DNA of 41,410 nucleotides from an uncultured Bacteroidales bacterium (GCA_905235375.1 CAJOLH010000052.1:1-41410); one strand, 5' to 3'. Shown: positions 17,214 to 26,256, counted from the stretch's first letter. Notes: a model not told the origin generated them from the letters alone. A program made the numbers and translations.

Positions 17214-20200
17214 TTAGAAACCGATGTTGAGGGAAACGGTGTAAGTACGCTGAAGCGGATAGGATGGCGAACTGGAGGCATGGGTCTCGGGATCACCCCA
17301 TTCGTATGAAGTGAAGGTAAAGAGATTGAAGCCCGAGAGAGTCAGCTCACTTCTGGTCAGGCCAAGGACGCGCTTCATCCAAGGTGTGCAGAAATCATAA
17401 CCCAGCGAAATGGTCTTCAGACGCAAATAGCTGGCATCCTTCTCATAGAGTGTCGAACCTGCATAGTTTTGAATGTTGTTGTCCCAGGTAGCGCGAGGAT
17501 AAAGAGCATCCTGTGACTCGTAGATGCCAGGTGTCCAAGTATTATCCACATGATATTGGAGCAGACCTCCCATAATGTTGTCGGCCGAACGGAAGAACGG
17601 TTGACGGAACACATCGGAAATCGAGCGGGTCACATTCCATGCAGACGTGAACTGAGCATTGAAGGTGATTCGCTTCCATGAGAAACCAAGCGTGGTGCCA
17701 AGCATATACATGGGATCGTCGGTATATCCATAGTCGTACGACATATCACTGGCATCCACCTTGCCGTCACCATTCAAATCGACAAAGACGCAATCGCCAG
17801 GCTGGAGCTTATCACCTACAATCTGCTGAGGGAACTCCTGACCGAAGACTCTCTGATATTCTTCCTTCGTCTGTGGACCTTCGTAATACTTCCAGAACTT
17901 ATACTGCGAGCGAGCACCGATGCGATGTCCCTTCACGTACTGGTAATCCTGAGTCTGTGGTCTTTCCTTCATCTCAATAATCTCATTTTGATTATATGAG
18001 AGGTTTGCCTTAATCCAATAGCGGAAGTCATTACCTATCTTGTCGTTCCAGTTGAGCGACAATTCCCAACCCCAGCTCTTAGTCTCACCAAGGTTGGTCT
18101 GGGGCATATCGAACCCAATCAGACCAGGCACAGTGTTATCCGTCCAGAGAATGTCAGTACGATGCTCTCGATAGTAGTCGAAGCTGGTATTGAGTCGATC
18201 GGTAAAGAAGTGCATATCCACACCATAATCCTGCTTGAGGGCTTTCTCCCAAGTCACATCAGGATAGTGCTTGGAAGATTCCACGGCACCCTTTGACACA
18301 GCACCCCAGACGGAGGGAGCATTCACACCAAACTGGTAGCCATAATGATCGGCATCGCTGGTATAGGCATTGGCAGCCACGTTCTCAGAGTTGACCAAAT
18401 AGGGATCGGGTGTATAAAGGAAGCGTTCGTCCACATCGGGGGTCTTGTCGTTTCCTACGAGACCAATGGATGCACGCAGCTTCATGAAGCCGATAAAGTT
18501 CTTGATGGGTTCGAACCATTTCTCTTCACTGATGTTCCAACCAATGGAACCGGCAGGGAAAACACCATAGCGTTTGTCGGGGGCAAAGTTCTCGGAACCA
18601 TTATAACCGATATTGAACTCGGCCATATAACGATTGGCCCAATCGTAGGTGACACGACCCACAAAGCCGATATATCCACGAGGGATGTCCGCATATGGAG
18701 AATCGCTGGAGCTGTAATAGTAGTAGCGGGACTGGTTATAGAGTGCAAGTGCAGTAACCGTGTTCTTGCCGAACGAACGGTTGTAGTTCAAGCTACCTTC
18801 CACATACCAGTCTCGTCCTTTGCCCTGGGCGTTGCTATAACTTGGCACAGTCGTTTCACCCGATTTACGGTATTCGATGGTGCCATCAGGCTGTATCCAA
18901 GGAGTGTATGATGCCACGCTTGAATTGCCGCGCTTATTGACGGTAAACTGTGAGTTGTAGGAACCCTTGGCCTTAATGCTGAGTCCCTTGCTCCATCCCC
19001 AAAACTCAAGTTTCTGATCGAACACAAGGTCCATGTTGATCTTGTTGTTGTTGGTCTGCATGAAACCATTACCATAGTAGGTCATACCCGATCCGCCAGT
19101 GAATGGGAGATTCAAGCCATCAGTATAGTCGGTAGATGTATTTACCATCTTGCCATCAATGATTCCTGGGCTGGAGAATGGAGTAGCATAGTAGATGTTC
19201 TTGATCATACCAGCCGAACCCTGACCTGTATAGGGCTTGTCGGCAGTGTTGACGTTGCCTGACACATTGAACGAGACGGTCGTAGTCTTGGTAGCCTTGA
19301 GGTCGAGATTGGCTCGATAGTTGAATCGATCATACTGATAGCCATAATCGTAAGGCATATCGAACTCCTTGAAGAGACCACCTTGAGCATAGTAGCCCGC
19401 CGAAATAAAGTACTTCAACTGGTCATTGCCTCCCGAAATGTTGATGTTGTGCTGCTGCTGCATCGTGAAATCCTTCATGATGTAGTCAGCCCACTTGGTG
19501 GATGGGAAACGGATGGGGTCGCTGCCACTGCGGAACTTCTCGAGCACGGCATCAGAGAAAGTAGGCGCAAACTCGTCATCAGGACCAGCAGTCACAATCC
19601 AGTCGTTATAACGCATCTGATTGTAGAAGACTCCATAATCGTATGAACTGGCCTGCTCTACCATCTTGGTGGGTGTCAAGGCCGAGAACGAACTTGAGAC
19701 GCTGATCTTGGCCTTACCTTCCGTACCGCGACGTGTAGTGATAAGTACGACACCGTTGGCGCCACGCACACCAAACACGGCAGTAGCCGATGCATCCTTG
19801 AGGACGGTGATTGACTCGATTTCATTGGGGTCAATGTCGAACATATCGCGTTCCACACCATCGACCTGTACGAGAGGAGCTGAATTGGCCCAAGTACCCT
19901 TACCACGCACGAAGATGGAGGCGGCATCGCTACCAGGCTCACCAGAATACTGTACGGTGGTGACACCCGTGAGCTGACCACCCAGCACGTTGTTGACCGA
20001 GCCAACGGAGGTGCGGACGAGGTCTTCGCTCTTGACTGAGGCAATGGCACCCGTGACCGTGACTTTCTTCTGCACACCGTAGGCCACCACCTCCACATCA
20101 TCGAGCAGCGCAGAGTTCTCGCTGAGCGTGATAGTCATGCCATTCTTGGCCTTGACTGTCTGGGTCTCGTAACCCACAAAAGAGATTCTCAACTCGGTAC

Positions 20201-20450
20201 CCGGTTTGACATTCAACGAGAAGTTTCCGTCAAAGTCCGTAATGGTACCTGTCGATGTACCCGCGACCACGACACTGGCTCCAGGGACTGGCTCCCCGAA
20301 CTCGTCGATAATCGTACCTTTCACAATGGACTGCTGCGCGTATACAGCAGTTGGAGCTATCCACAGTTGTGGCAACGGCGACACGCCCAACATCGCCAGC
20401 AGTGCGATGGTGGGAATCTTAGCTCCTTTTCGGAATTGGTTAAAGTTCAT
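17214..20450 (-). CDS. SusC/RagA-family TonB-dependent transporter (first pair)
   Basis: This 1078-residue protein opens the operon. A signal peptide ends near residue 38 (VYAQQ). A carboxypeptidase-regulatory-like domain follows at about 42-125 (VKGTIIDEFGEPVPGASVVVAGTS ... FDGNFSL), then the plug (VNNVLGGQLTGVTTVQYSGEPGSD, SIFVRGKGTWANSAPLVQVDGVERDM, ITVLKDASATAVFGVRGANGVVLITTRRG) and a barrel ending in aromatic SLNIGF. The conserved GDCVFVDLNGDGKVDASD loop is present. A consensus promoter lies about 70 bp upstream. With the downstream SusD it forms the outer-membrane uptake complex. Confidence 0.97.
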   Translation of the reverse strand: MNFNQFRKGAKIPTIALLAMLGVSPLPQLWIAPTAVYAQQSIVKGTIIDEFGEPVPGASVVVAGTSTGTITDFDGNFSLNVKPGTELRISFVGYETQTVKAKNGMTITLSENSALLDDVEVVAYGVQKKVTVTGAIASVKSEDLVRTSVGSVNNVLGGQLTGVTTVQYSGEPGSDAASIFVRGKGTWANSAPLVQVDGVERDMFDIDPNEIESITVLKDASATAVFGVRGANGVVLITTRRGTEGKAKISVSSSFSALTPTKMVEQASSYDYGVFYNQMRYNDWIVTAGPDDEFAPTFSDAVLEKFRSGSDPIRFPSTKWADYIMKDFTMQQQHNINISGGNDQLKYFISAGYYAQGGLFKEFDMPYDYGYQYDRFNYRANLDLKATKTTTVSFNVSGNVNTADKPYTGQGSAGMIKNIYYATPFSSPGIIDGKMVNTSTDYTDGLNLPFTGGSGMTYYGNGFMQTNNNKINMDLVFDQKLEFWGWSKGLSIKAKGSYNSQFTVNKRGNSSVASYTPWIQPDGTIEYRKSGETTVPSYSNAQGKGRDWYVEGSLNYNRSFGKNTVTALALYNQSRYYYYSSSDSPYADIPRGYIGFVGRVTYDWANRYMAEFNIGYNGSENFAPDKRYGVFPAGSIGWNISEEKWFEPIKNFIGFMKLRASIGLVGNDKTPDVDERFLYTPDPYLVNSENVAANAYTSDADHYGYQFGVNAPSVWGAVSKGAVESSKHYPDVTWEKALKQDYGVDMHFFTDRLNTSFDYYREHRTDILWTDNTVPGLIGFDMPQTNLGETKSWGWELSLNWNDKIGNDFRYWIKANLSYNQNEIIEMKERPQTQDYQYVKGHRIGARSQYKFWKYYEGPQTKEEYQRVFGQEFPQQIVGDKLQPGDCVFVDLNGDGKVDASDMSYDYGYTDDPMYMLGTTLGFSWKRITFNAQFTSAWNVTRSISDVFRQPFFRSADNIMGGLLQYHVDNTWTPGIYESQDALYPRATWDNNIQNYAGSTLYEKDASYLRLKTISLGYDFCTPWMKRVLGLTRSELTLSGFNLFTFTSYEWGDPETHASSSPSYPLQRTYTVSLNIGF

Positions 20451-20519
20451 TATTTAAGATTTGTGTGTATAAATGTTTCATCCTAATGGAAACAGTGTTC
20501 TCTTTCCTTTATTCAGGCG

Positions 20520-20551
20520 CAAAGATATAAACTTTTGCGATAGCTTCCAAA
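20520..20551 (-). promoter_or_regulatory. Promoter of the susC-susD-susC-susD operon
   Basis: The minus strand carries TATCTTTG (20520-20527) and TTTG (20548-20551), separated by exactly 20 bp, a full match to the Bacteroidetes sigma-factor consensus. The leader to the susC start is about 65 bases. The rest of the 310-bp gap (20451-20760) holds an AT-rich stretch and the korB terminator, and no gene. Confidence 0.8.
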
Positions 20552-20690
20552 AAAATACCGAATTATTCTTTCTTTTTTATAAAAAATGTTTCATTTGAGC
20601 CAAAAATCGCAAATAAAAACAATTATTTAAACAACAAACAACAACTTTCAAATGCTTTTACAAACGATTCTGGGGCAATAACAAATATCG

Positions 20691-20726
20691 AAAAAAGCCC
20701 CGAACGGAAAAGGGATACCGTTCGGG
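20691..20726 (-). terminator. Intrinsic terminator of the korA-korB operon
   Basis: CCCGAACGG (20699-20707) and CCGTTCGGG (20718-20726) form a perfect 9-bp stem. On the minus strand it is followed by a short GC step and six T residues (20691-20696). It lies 35 bp beyond the korB stop codon. Confidence 0.85.
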
Positions 20727-20760
20727 ACCGTCGTATTGAAGCAAGAGATTGTTTGGGTTG

Positions 20761-21783
20761 TTATTTCACCTCCCAGGTGTCGCCTGAGAGGAGCAGTTCG
20801 CGCAGGGTGCGGGCCTTCTTCTTGCCTTTCACCTCCTCGATTTGTCCGGCTACGGCCTCATCGTAGGAGATGCCTTCGACATTGCGGATCACACCGAGCG
20901 CAATAGGCAGTTCGTCCGTGGCACCGGCATAACCGTATGGGCTGTAACCCATCATGGCGAGCTTGAGATGGAGGATGGGGTCTGCCATCTTCGCATCGTG
21001 AACGAGCAGATCCTTTTCGGTGATTCCATTCTCTCCGAGAGTGACCGACTTGATGTTCCAACCATCGAGCACGAGACCCTTATCGCGATTCTTGCCGTAG
21101 ATCATCGGCTTCCCGTCCTCAAGAAGGATGGTCTTGTCGGCACGCACAGCAGGGTCGGTGACGAGCTTGTGGATACCATCGGCGAAGATGACGCAGTTGC
21201 AAAGCATCTCGACTACCGACGCGCCCTTATGACCCACAGCTGCTTTCATGGCGACAATGCTATTCTTGATGTCACCGTCGATGGCGCGGGCGAAGAATGT
21301 GCCGCGTGCACCGATGCAAAGCTCTGCGGGGCAGAAAGGATCCTCCACAGTGCCCCAAGGCGATGACTTGGTGACAAGGCCGCGATCGGAAGTAGGCGAA
21401 TACTGTCCCTTGGTCAGACCATAGATCTTATTGTTGAAGAGGATGATGTTGAGGTCGATGTTACGACGCATGGCATGGATGAAGTGGTTGCCACCGATGG
21501 CGAGGCAGTCGCCGTCGCCCGTCACATTCCAAACGGTGAGGTCGGGACGAGCCACCTTGAGGCCGGTAGCGATGGCCAGACCACGACCATGGATGGTGTG
21601 CATGCCGTAGGTGTTCATATAGTATGGCATACGGCTCGAACAACCGATACCCGAAATCACTGCGGTCTGACTGGGTGCGATACCCAGTTCTGCCATTGCA
21701 CGCTGCATCGAGGCAGCAACAGCATGATCGCCACAACCAGCACAGAATTTCAGCGGCTGGTCCGACTTGAAGTCAGCTTGGTG
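20761..21783 (-). CDS. korB: 2-oxoacid:ferredoxin oxidoreductase beta subunit, damaged start
   Basis: The thiamine-diphosphate-binding beta subunit, probably of 2-oxoglutarate:ferredoxin oxidoreductase, shows GIGCSSRMPYYMNTYGMHTIHGRG, the TPP/Mg motif GDGDCLAIGGNHFIHAMRRN and NNKIYGLTKGQYSPTS. The first in-frame ATG (21708) would discard FCAGCGDHAV, which holds two Cys that ligate the Fe-S cluster. Codons matching the family continue upstream as ADFKSDQPLKFCAGCGDHAVAAS to 21783, where an in-frame TGA (21784-21786) blocks the frame. An ATG at 21787 would restore MT-QADFKSDQ if one base between 21781 and 21784 were removed. So either a one-base indel is present or a non-ATG start (such as CTG at 21753) is used. 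The 5' gap to korA holds a palindromic element. Confidence 0.9.
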   Translation of the reverse strand, partial: HQADFKSDQPLKFCAGCGDHAVAASMQRAMAELGIAPSQTAVISGIGCSSRMPYYMNTYGMHTIHGRGLAIATGLKVARPDLTVWNVTGDGDCLAIGGNHFIHAMRRNIDLNIILFNNKIYGLTKGQYSPTSDRGLVTKSSPWGTVEDPFCPAELCIGARGTFFARAIDGDIKNSIVAMKAAVGHKGASVVEMLCNCVIFADGIHKLVTDPAVRADKTILLEDGKPMIYGKNRDKGLVLDGWNIKSVTLGENGITEKDLLVHDAKMADPILHLKLAMMGYSPYGYAGATDELPIALGVIRNVEGISYDEAVAGQIEEVKGKKKARTLRELLLSGDTWEVK

Positions 21784-21828
21784 TCATAGATTTTTTTTAT
21801 TAAGTATCTATTCGGAATTATCGTAAGT

Positions 21829-21966
21829 GGTCGCTTCGCTCAAAATTATAAGAAAATTATTTGGAAAATTATCAAAAAAGATGCCCCAAAAAGCCGAAAC
21901 AAATAACGACCCGTTTTTCTTAAAATTTTTAGATCAAATTTTTTGATAATTTTGAGCGAAGCGACC
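21829..21966. repeat. Palindromic MITE-like element between korA and korB
   Basis: A perfect 21-bp inverted repeat occupies 21829-21849 and 21946-21966 (GGTCGCTTCGCTC ... GAGCGAAGCGACC). A second nested 15-bp inverted pair lies at 21865-21879 and 21939-21953. The 138-bp element is AT-rich and has no open frame of note. A weak outer pair (GTAAGT 21823-21828; ACTTAC 21975-21980) extends the symmetry. No target-site duplication was found. It could be a small non-autonomous mobile element or a very long intercistronic hairpin. Confidence 0.8.
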
Positions 21967-21982
21967 CCTAAAATCCTACTTA

Positions 21983-23827
21983 CTATCCTTTTACTACAGA
22001 AATGATAGCTTCTTCGATATCTCGTATCTGGAAGGGCTGGCCCTTGACCTCATTGAATTCCTTGATCGAAATACCTTCGACCTTCGAACGGAGATAGGCA
22101 GCAAACTGGCCGTTGTTGAGTTCACAGCAGAGGATGTTCTTGTATTTGCGAAGCACCTCGGAAGTGTTGGTTGGCAGCGGAACGATGTACTCGAAGTGAG
22201 CCTGTGCTAACTTCACACCCTCAGCACGCAGGTTCTCAACAGCGGCAGAGATGTGGCCGAAGGTGCCACCCCATCCGATGACGATGGTGTCGGCATCTGC
22301 ATCGCCCATGACTTCAAGTTCGGGAATGACATTGGCAATGCTGTCGATCTTGGCCTGACGGTTGCGAACCATCTTCTGGTGAACCTCAGGATTGGTGGAA
22401 ATGGCGCCATGCTCATCCTTTTCAAGACCGCCCACACGGTGCATCAGACCCTCTGTGCCAGGAATAGCCTTGAGACGCACGAACGTTTCGGGGTCACGGG
22501 CGTAAGGTTCATAGCTGTCCGCCATGTCGGCAGTGGCGATGGCTGGTTTGATTGGAGGAAGACTGTCAGGTTCGGGGATGCGAAGCGACGAGGAACCATT
22601 GCCGAGGAAAGCATCCGTGAGAAGGATGACAGGAGTATTGTGCTCAAGGGCTATCTTCGAAGCGTTGTAGGCGGCATTGAAACAATCGACAGGTGTGGAT
22701 GCGGCCATGACGACACAAGGCGACTCACCATTGCGCCCATAGATGCACTGCATGAGGTCGGTCTGCTCCGTCTTGGTGGGAAGACCTGTGGAAGGTCCAC
22801 CACGCATCACATCGATGACAACGAGCGGAAGTTCTGCCATCACAGCAAGTCCGATGGCTTCGCTCTTGAGGGCAATGCCGGGGCCGGAAGTAGAAGTGAC
22901 TCCCAATGCGCCACCAAAGGCAGCACCAATGGCAGTACAGATGCCCGAAACCTCGTCTTCGGCCTGAACAGTGATTACATCGAGGAACTTCAGCTTTGAG
23001 AGCTCGTGCAGAATGTCGGTAGCTGGGGTGATGGGATATGAACCCAGGAACAGTCGGATGCCCGCATTCTCGGCAGCAGCCACCAGTCCGTAAGCTGTTG
23101 CAGCGTTGCCCTTCACATCGCAGTAGATGCCAGGTTCAGCCTTGCGTGTCTCCACTCGATAGGTGCTTACGCTGGCATGGGTGTTGGCGCCATAGTTGTA
23201 GCCATCGGTAATGACCTTGAGGTTGGCCTGCAGGATCTCGGGCTTCTTGGCGAACTTGGAGGTGAGGAACTCCTCAGCCTTCTTCAACGGACGGTTGAAG
23301 AGCCAGAACACAAAACCAAGCGCAAAAATATTACGGCAGCGAGCCACCGACTTGGCATCCATGCCCGTGTCAGCAAGGCTGGCCTTGGTAGATTCGGTCA
23401 CGGGAACGCCTACCAACTGATACTTGTCGGCAATGCCCATCTCAGTGAATGGATCGAGCGTTGCAAACTTGGCCTTGGCAAGCTCCGACTGAACGAAAGT
23501 GTCTTCATCATAAATCAATACTCCACCCTTCTTGAGGAACTTGACATTCTGCTTCAAGGCAGCAGGATTCATGGCTACGAGCACGTCGCACTGGTCGCCA
23601 GGAGTATAAACCTTCTTCCCGACGTGTACCTGGAACGAAGACACGCCACCCAGCGAACCGCGAGGGGCACGCATTTCGGCAGGATAGTCGGGGAATGTGG
23701 AAATCTCATTTCCTAAAATAGCTGCAACCGTTGAAAAAATGGTACCGGCGAGCTGCATACCATCGCCAGAGTCTCCAGAGAAGCGTACCACCACTTCCGA
23801 AGCCTCGATGATTTTTGGATTCTCCAT
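21983..23827 (-). CDS. korA: 2-oxoacid:ferredoxin oxidoreductase, fused gamma-alpha subunit
   Basis: This 614-residue protein has the gamma domain first (VVRFSGDSGDGMQLAGTIFSTVAA, FPDYPAEMRAPRGSLGGVSSFQVHVG). The alpha domain begins at about 235 (GNAATAYGLVAAAENAGIRLFLGSYPITPATDILHEL) and contains TSTSGPGIALKSEAIGLAVMAELPLVVIDVMRGGPSTGLPTKTEQ. This arrangement is typical of KorA from anaerobic Bacteroidetes, which with KorB interconverts 2-oxoglutarate and succinyl-CoA using ferredoxin. A consensus promoter lies about 65 bp upstream. The stop codon is followed by the palindromic element rather than directly by korB. Confidence 0.95.
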   Translation of the reverse strand: MENPKIIEASEVVVRFSGDSGDGMQLAGTIFSTVAAILGNEISTFPDYPAEMRAPRGSLGGVSSFQVHVGKKVYTPGDQCDVLVAMNPAALKQNVKFLKKGGVLIYDEDTFVQSELAKAKFATLDPFTEMGIADKYQLVGVPVTESTKASLADTGMDAKSVARCRNIFALGFVFWLFNRPLKKAEEFLTSKFAKKPEILQANLKVITDGYNYGANTHASVSTYRVETRKAEPGIYCDVKGNAATAYGLVAAAENAGIRLFLGSYPITPATDILHELSKLKFLDVITVQAEDEVSGICTAIGAAFGGALGVTSTSGPGIALKSEAIGLAVMAELPLVVIDVMRGGPSTGLPTKTEQTDLMQCIYGRNGESPCVVMAASTPVDCFNAAYNASKIALEHNTPVILLTDAFLGNGSSSLRIPEPDSLPPIKPAIATADMADSYEPYARDPETFVRLKAIPGTEGLMHRVGGLEKDEHGAISTNPEVHQKMVRNRQAKIDSIANVIPELEVMGDADADTIVIGWGGTFGHISAAVENLRAEGVKLAQAHFEYIVPLPTNTSEVLRKYKNILCCELNNGQFAAYLRSKVEGISIKEFNEVKGQPFQIRDIEEAIISVVKG

Positions 23828-23891
23828 ATATTACCTTAAATTTTTCTCAAAATAAACAGTCGAATTAACACAACCTTAAATTTTCTGGGTG

Positions 23892-23923
23892 CAAAGATAG
23901 TGAATGAACGAATACGAACCAAA
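23892..23923 (-). promoter_or_regulatory. Promoter of korA-korB
   Basis: The minus strand has TATCTTTG (23892-23899) and TTTG (23920-23923) with a 20-bp spacer, an exact match to the Bacteroidetes consensus. The leader to korA is about 60 bases and AT-rich. Confidence 0.8.
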
Positions 23924-23999
23924 TAATTTTGCAAAATTCTTCAAAAATATTTAATTTTCGAGCATTTTTTCAATAAAAATAGCATTTATATGAACAAAC

Positions 24000-24533
24000 T
24001 CATTGCATCTCTGCAATAATTTCCATCAGTTTCTCGGCACTTTGCACGATGTCTGCCTTGTTTTCGAGGTGAGAAGACTCGAAAACGATGTCCGAACGAA
24101 GATAGTAGGGTTCGCGCCATGCCAACTGATCGCGAATGAACTGCAAAATCTCGTCATCACTCTTGCTGGCAAGGAGCGGACGCTTGCGCTTGCCCAAAAT
24201 GAGCCGACGTAGCAGCACCTCTTCGGCAGGTTTCAGATAAACCGAGATGCCCGACCTATTGACGATGTCCATATTGTCGAGAAAGCAGGGTGTGCCGCCT
24301 CCCAACGCAATGACGACATTCTCGTAGTCAGCCACCTCTTCCAGCGAACGATGTTCAATCTGTCGGAAACCCTCCTCTCCCAACTCGGCGAAGATGTCCT
24401 TTACCGTCTTATGGTAACGTGCCTCGATAAAATTGTCAAGGTCGATAAATTCCAGATTCATGACCTTAGAAAGCGGGCGACCCAGTGTGGTCTTGCCTGC
24501 TCCCATGTATCCTGTCAGAAAGATGCGCTTCAT
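24000..24533 (-). CDS. aroK: Shikimate kinase
   Basis: This 177-residue cytoplasmic enzyme phosphorylates shikimate at the 3-position in aromatic amino acid synthesis. The Walker A motif GYMGAGKTT spans residues 8-16. Asp31/Asp33 lie in FIDLDNFIE, the shikimate-binding region includes GFRQIEHRSLEE, and ALGGGTPCF gives the Gly-rich Walker-B-like motif. The LID has RRLILGKRKRPLL. Length and motif order are standard. It is monocistronic in this view and divergent from the RNase H gene. Confidence 0.96.
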   Translation of the reverse strand: MKRIFLTGYMGAGKTTLGRPLSKVMNLEFIDLDNFIEARYHKTVKDIFAELGEEGFRQIEHRSLEEVADYENVVIALGGGTPCFLDNMDIVNRSGISVYLKPAEEVLLRRLILGKRKRPLLASKSDDEILQFIRDQLAWREPYYLRSDIVFESSHLENKADIVQSAEKLMEIIAEMQ

Positions 24534-24570
24534 TTCCTTGCCTTTTTTAGAAATTGATTAAAACGGTGCG

Positions 24571-24578
24571 CAAAATTA
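24571..24578 (-). promoter_or_regulatory. Putative -7 element of aroK promoter
   Basis: TAATTTTG on the minus strand fits TAnnTTTG and lies about 38 bp before the aroK start codon. The corresponding -33 region has only TTGG (24598-24601), so the match is partial. Confidence 0.5.
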
Positions 24579-24716
24579 CGGCTTTCGGTCTAAAACACCA
24601 ACTTTTCGTCCAATAAAATGTCAGCAATGGTTGCTAAAACCGCCTAAATCATGTAATTTGACTTTTGAAATGACATTTTTCAGTATATTTTAAGCCACTA
24701 TCCCGTAAAAAATGAC

Positions 24717-24724
24717 TATATTTG
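24717..24724 (+). promoter_or_regulatory. -7 element of the RNase H promoter
   Basis: TATATTTG matches the Bacteroidetes -7 consensus and lies 27 bp before the ATG at 24752, giving a leader of about 20 bases. The -33 region is T-rich but lacks a clean TTTG. The position also argues against the TTG at 24722 as a start codon. Confidence 0.6.
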
Positions 24725-24751
24725 CATTCTAATAACTACCAATTGTCACAC

Positions 24752-25552
24752 ATGGGCACAAACAAATATTATGTAGTATGGAAAGGCTTCGCACCAGGAG
24801 TGTACGACACCTGGGAGGAGGCAGAGATGCAGGTGTCGGGGTATCCCGATGCATCCTATCGCGCATTCAAGACCATGGATGCTGCTGTGGAAGCTTTCCG
24901 CGAGGGGTTCGACAAGGAGAGCCTCATCAAGGAGGTAGCTCGCGAGATGGAACGGCTCGAAAAGGAGGGCACCGTCATCGAATTCGACAAGAAAAAGGCT
25001 GGCAAGGCAGATATTCCGAAGGCAAAGACTCCAGCAGATGCTCCATCTTCAGCAAAGAAGGTAACGCCAACCGAGAAGACAACTCCATCCGAAACGACTC
25101 CTCCTGTCAAGAAACGTGTCATTGTGCAGGAACCGCCTCCCTATCTGGTCGATTCGCTTGCCGTCGATGCTGCTTGCGCCGGCAATCCTGGCCCGATGGA
25201 ATACCGTGGCGTCCTTGTGCGCAGCGGCCAGGAGATCTTCCATGTGGGCCCTTTGGCAGGAGGCACCAACAATATCGGCGAATTTCTCGCTATCGTGCAC
25301 GGCCTTGCCTTGCAGGAGAAGCAGGGCACGTGTCTGCCCATCTACAGCGATTCGGTCAACGCCCAGAAATGGATTCGCCTCGGCATCTGCAAGACGCAAC
25401 TCGAAGAAAACGAACAGAACGCCCCGATCTTCGACCTCATTCGTCGTGCCGAGTCATGGCTCCGCACCCACACCTTCCGTCTGCCCATCTATAAGTGGGA
25501 GACATCGAAATGGGGAGAGATACCAGCTGATTTTGGCCGAAAGAAACATTAG
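24752..25552 (+). CDS. Ribonuclease H, viroplasmin-domain type
   Basis: Starting at the ATG at 24752 the protein has 266 residues. The N-terminal viroplasmin-like domain (NKYYVVWKGFAPGVYDTWEEAEMQVSGYPDASYRAFKT, about 4-42) binds RNA/DNA hybrids in this family. A charged, Pro/Thr/Lys-rich linker covers about 65-125. The RNase H fold follows: Asp139 in LAVDAACAGNPGPMEYRG, the Glu in GGTNNIGEFLAIVHGL, Asp in PIYSDSVNAQKWI and Asp in EIPADFGRK are the expected metal ligands. It cleaves RNA in RNA/DNA hybrids during replication. The FAH-family gene follows 35 bp later. Confidence 0.92.
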   Translation: MGTNKYYVVWKGFAPGVYDTWEEAEMQVSGYPDASYRAFKTMDAAVEAFREGFDKESLIKEVAREMERLEKEGTVIEFDKKKAGKADIPKAKTPADAPSSAKKVTPTEKTTPSETTPPVKKRVIVQEPPPYLVDSLAVDAACAGNPGPMEYRGVLVRSGQEIFHVGPLAGGTNNIGEFLAIVHGLALQEKQGTCLPIYSDSVNAQKWIRLGICKTQLEENEQNAPIFDLIRRAESWLRTHTFRLPIYKWETSKWGEIPADFGRKKH

Positions 25553-25587
25553 TCGGTCAAAACACTTAGTGAATAAGCGTATTTAGC

Positions 25588-26256
25588 ATGAAGATAATCT
25601 GCGTGGGCATGAATTATGCCAAGCACAACGAGGAACTGAAACACACCTTGACCCAGATACAAGGAGTGAAGGTGGGTATGCCGCAATCGCCCGTTGAACA
25701 AGGAGGCATCACCCTTTTCCTCAAACCCGACACCGCACTCACCCGCCCCGACTGGCCATTCTTCGTGCCCGATTGGAGCGAGCAGATAGAATACGAGACC
25801 GAACTGGTGGTACGCATCAACCGTCTTGGCAAATCCATTCCCGAACGTTTTGCCCATCGCTACTATGACGAGATAACGCTCGGCATCGACTTCACGGCAC
25901 GCGACATACAGCGCCAGCTGTCGCAGAAGGGATTGCCTTGGGAGATTGCCAAAGGTTTCGATGGCGCAGCTTATTGCGGTCAGCAGTGGCTCCGTCTTTC
26001 CGAAATGCCGGGCAAGGATGTGCAGGACCTGCACTTTGAGATGCAGCTCAACGGTGAGACGCGCCAAGTGGGATGGACGGGTGACATGATTCACACCGTC
26101 GATCAGATTATCGCCTACGCCAGCCAATTCTATCTACTCAAGACCGGCGACCTCATCTTCACCGGAACACCATCAGGAGTCGGACGCGTCAAGGAAGGCG
26201 ACCTCATCACGGCTCAACTTGAAGGAATAGACGTGCTGAACTGCAGATGCAAATAA
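25588..26256 (+). CDS. Fumarylacetoacetate hydrolase (FAH) family protein
   Basis: This 222-residue protein is about the length of the short acylpyruvase/oxaloacetate-tautomerase-like branch. FAH hallmarks are MKIICVGMNYAKHNEE, FLKPDTAL, IEYETELVVRI (two metal-ligand Glu), GIDFTARDIQ (metal-ligand Asp), KGFDGAAYCG, MIHTVDQIIAYASQFYLLKTGDLIFTGTPSGVGRVKEGD. The exact substrate (acylpyruvate, oxaloacetate enol or similar) cannot be told. It is probably co-transcribed with the RNase H gene 35 bp upstream. Confidence 0.93.
   Translation: MKIICVGMNYAKHNEELKHTLTQIQGVKVGMPQSPVEQGGITLFLKPDTALTRPDWPFFVPDWSEQIEYETELVVRINRLGKSIPERFAHRYYDEITLGIDFTARDIQRQLSQKGLPWEIAKGFDGAAYCGQQWLRLSEMPGKDVQDLHFEMQLNGETRQVGWTGDMIHTVDQIIAYASQFYLLKTGDLIFTGTPSGVGRVKEGDLITAQLEGIDVLNCRCK

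Noticed and set aside
17171..17296. N-terminal extension of the first SusD (start at 17296)
   Set aside because: It would overlap the susC 3' end and lacks a signal peptide; the ATG at 17170 gives a proper lipoprotein signal.
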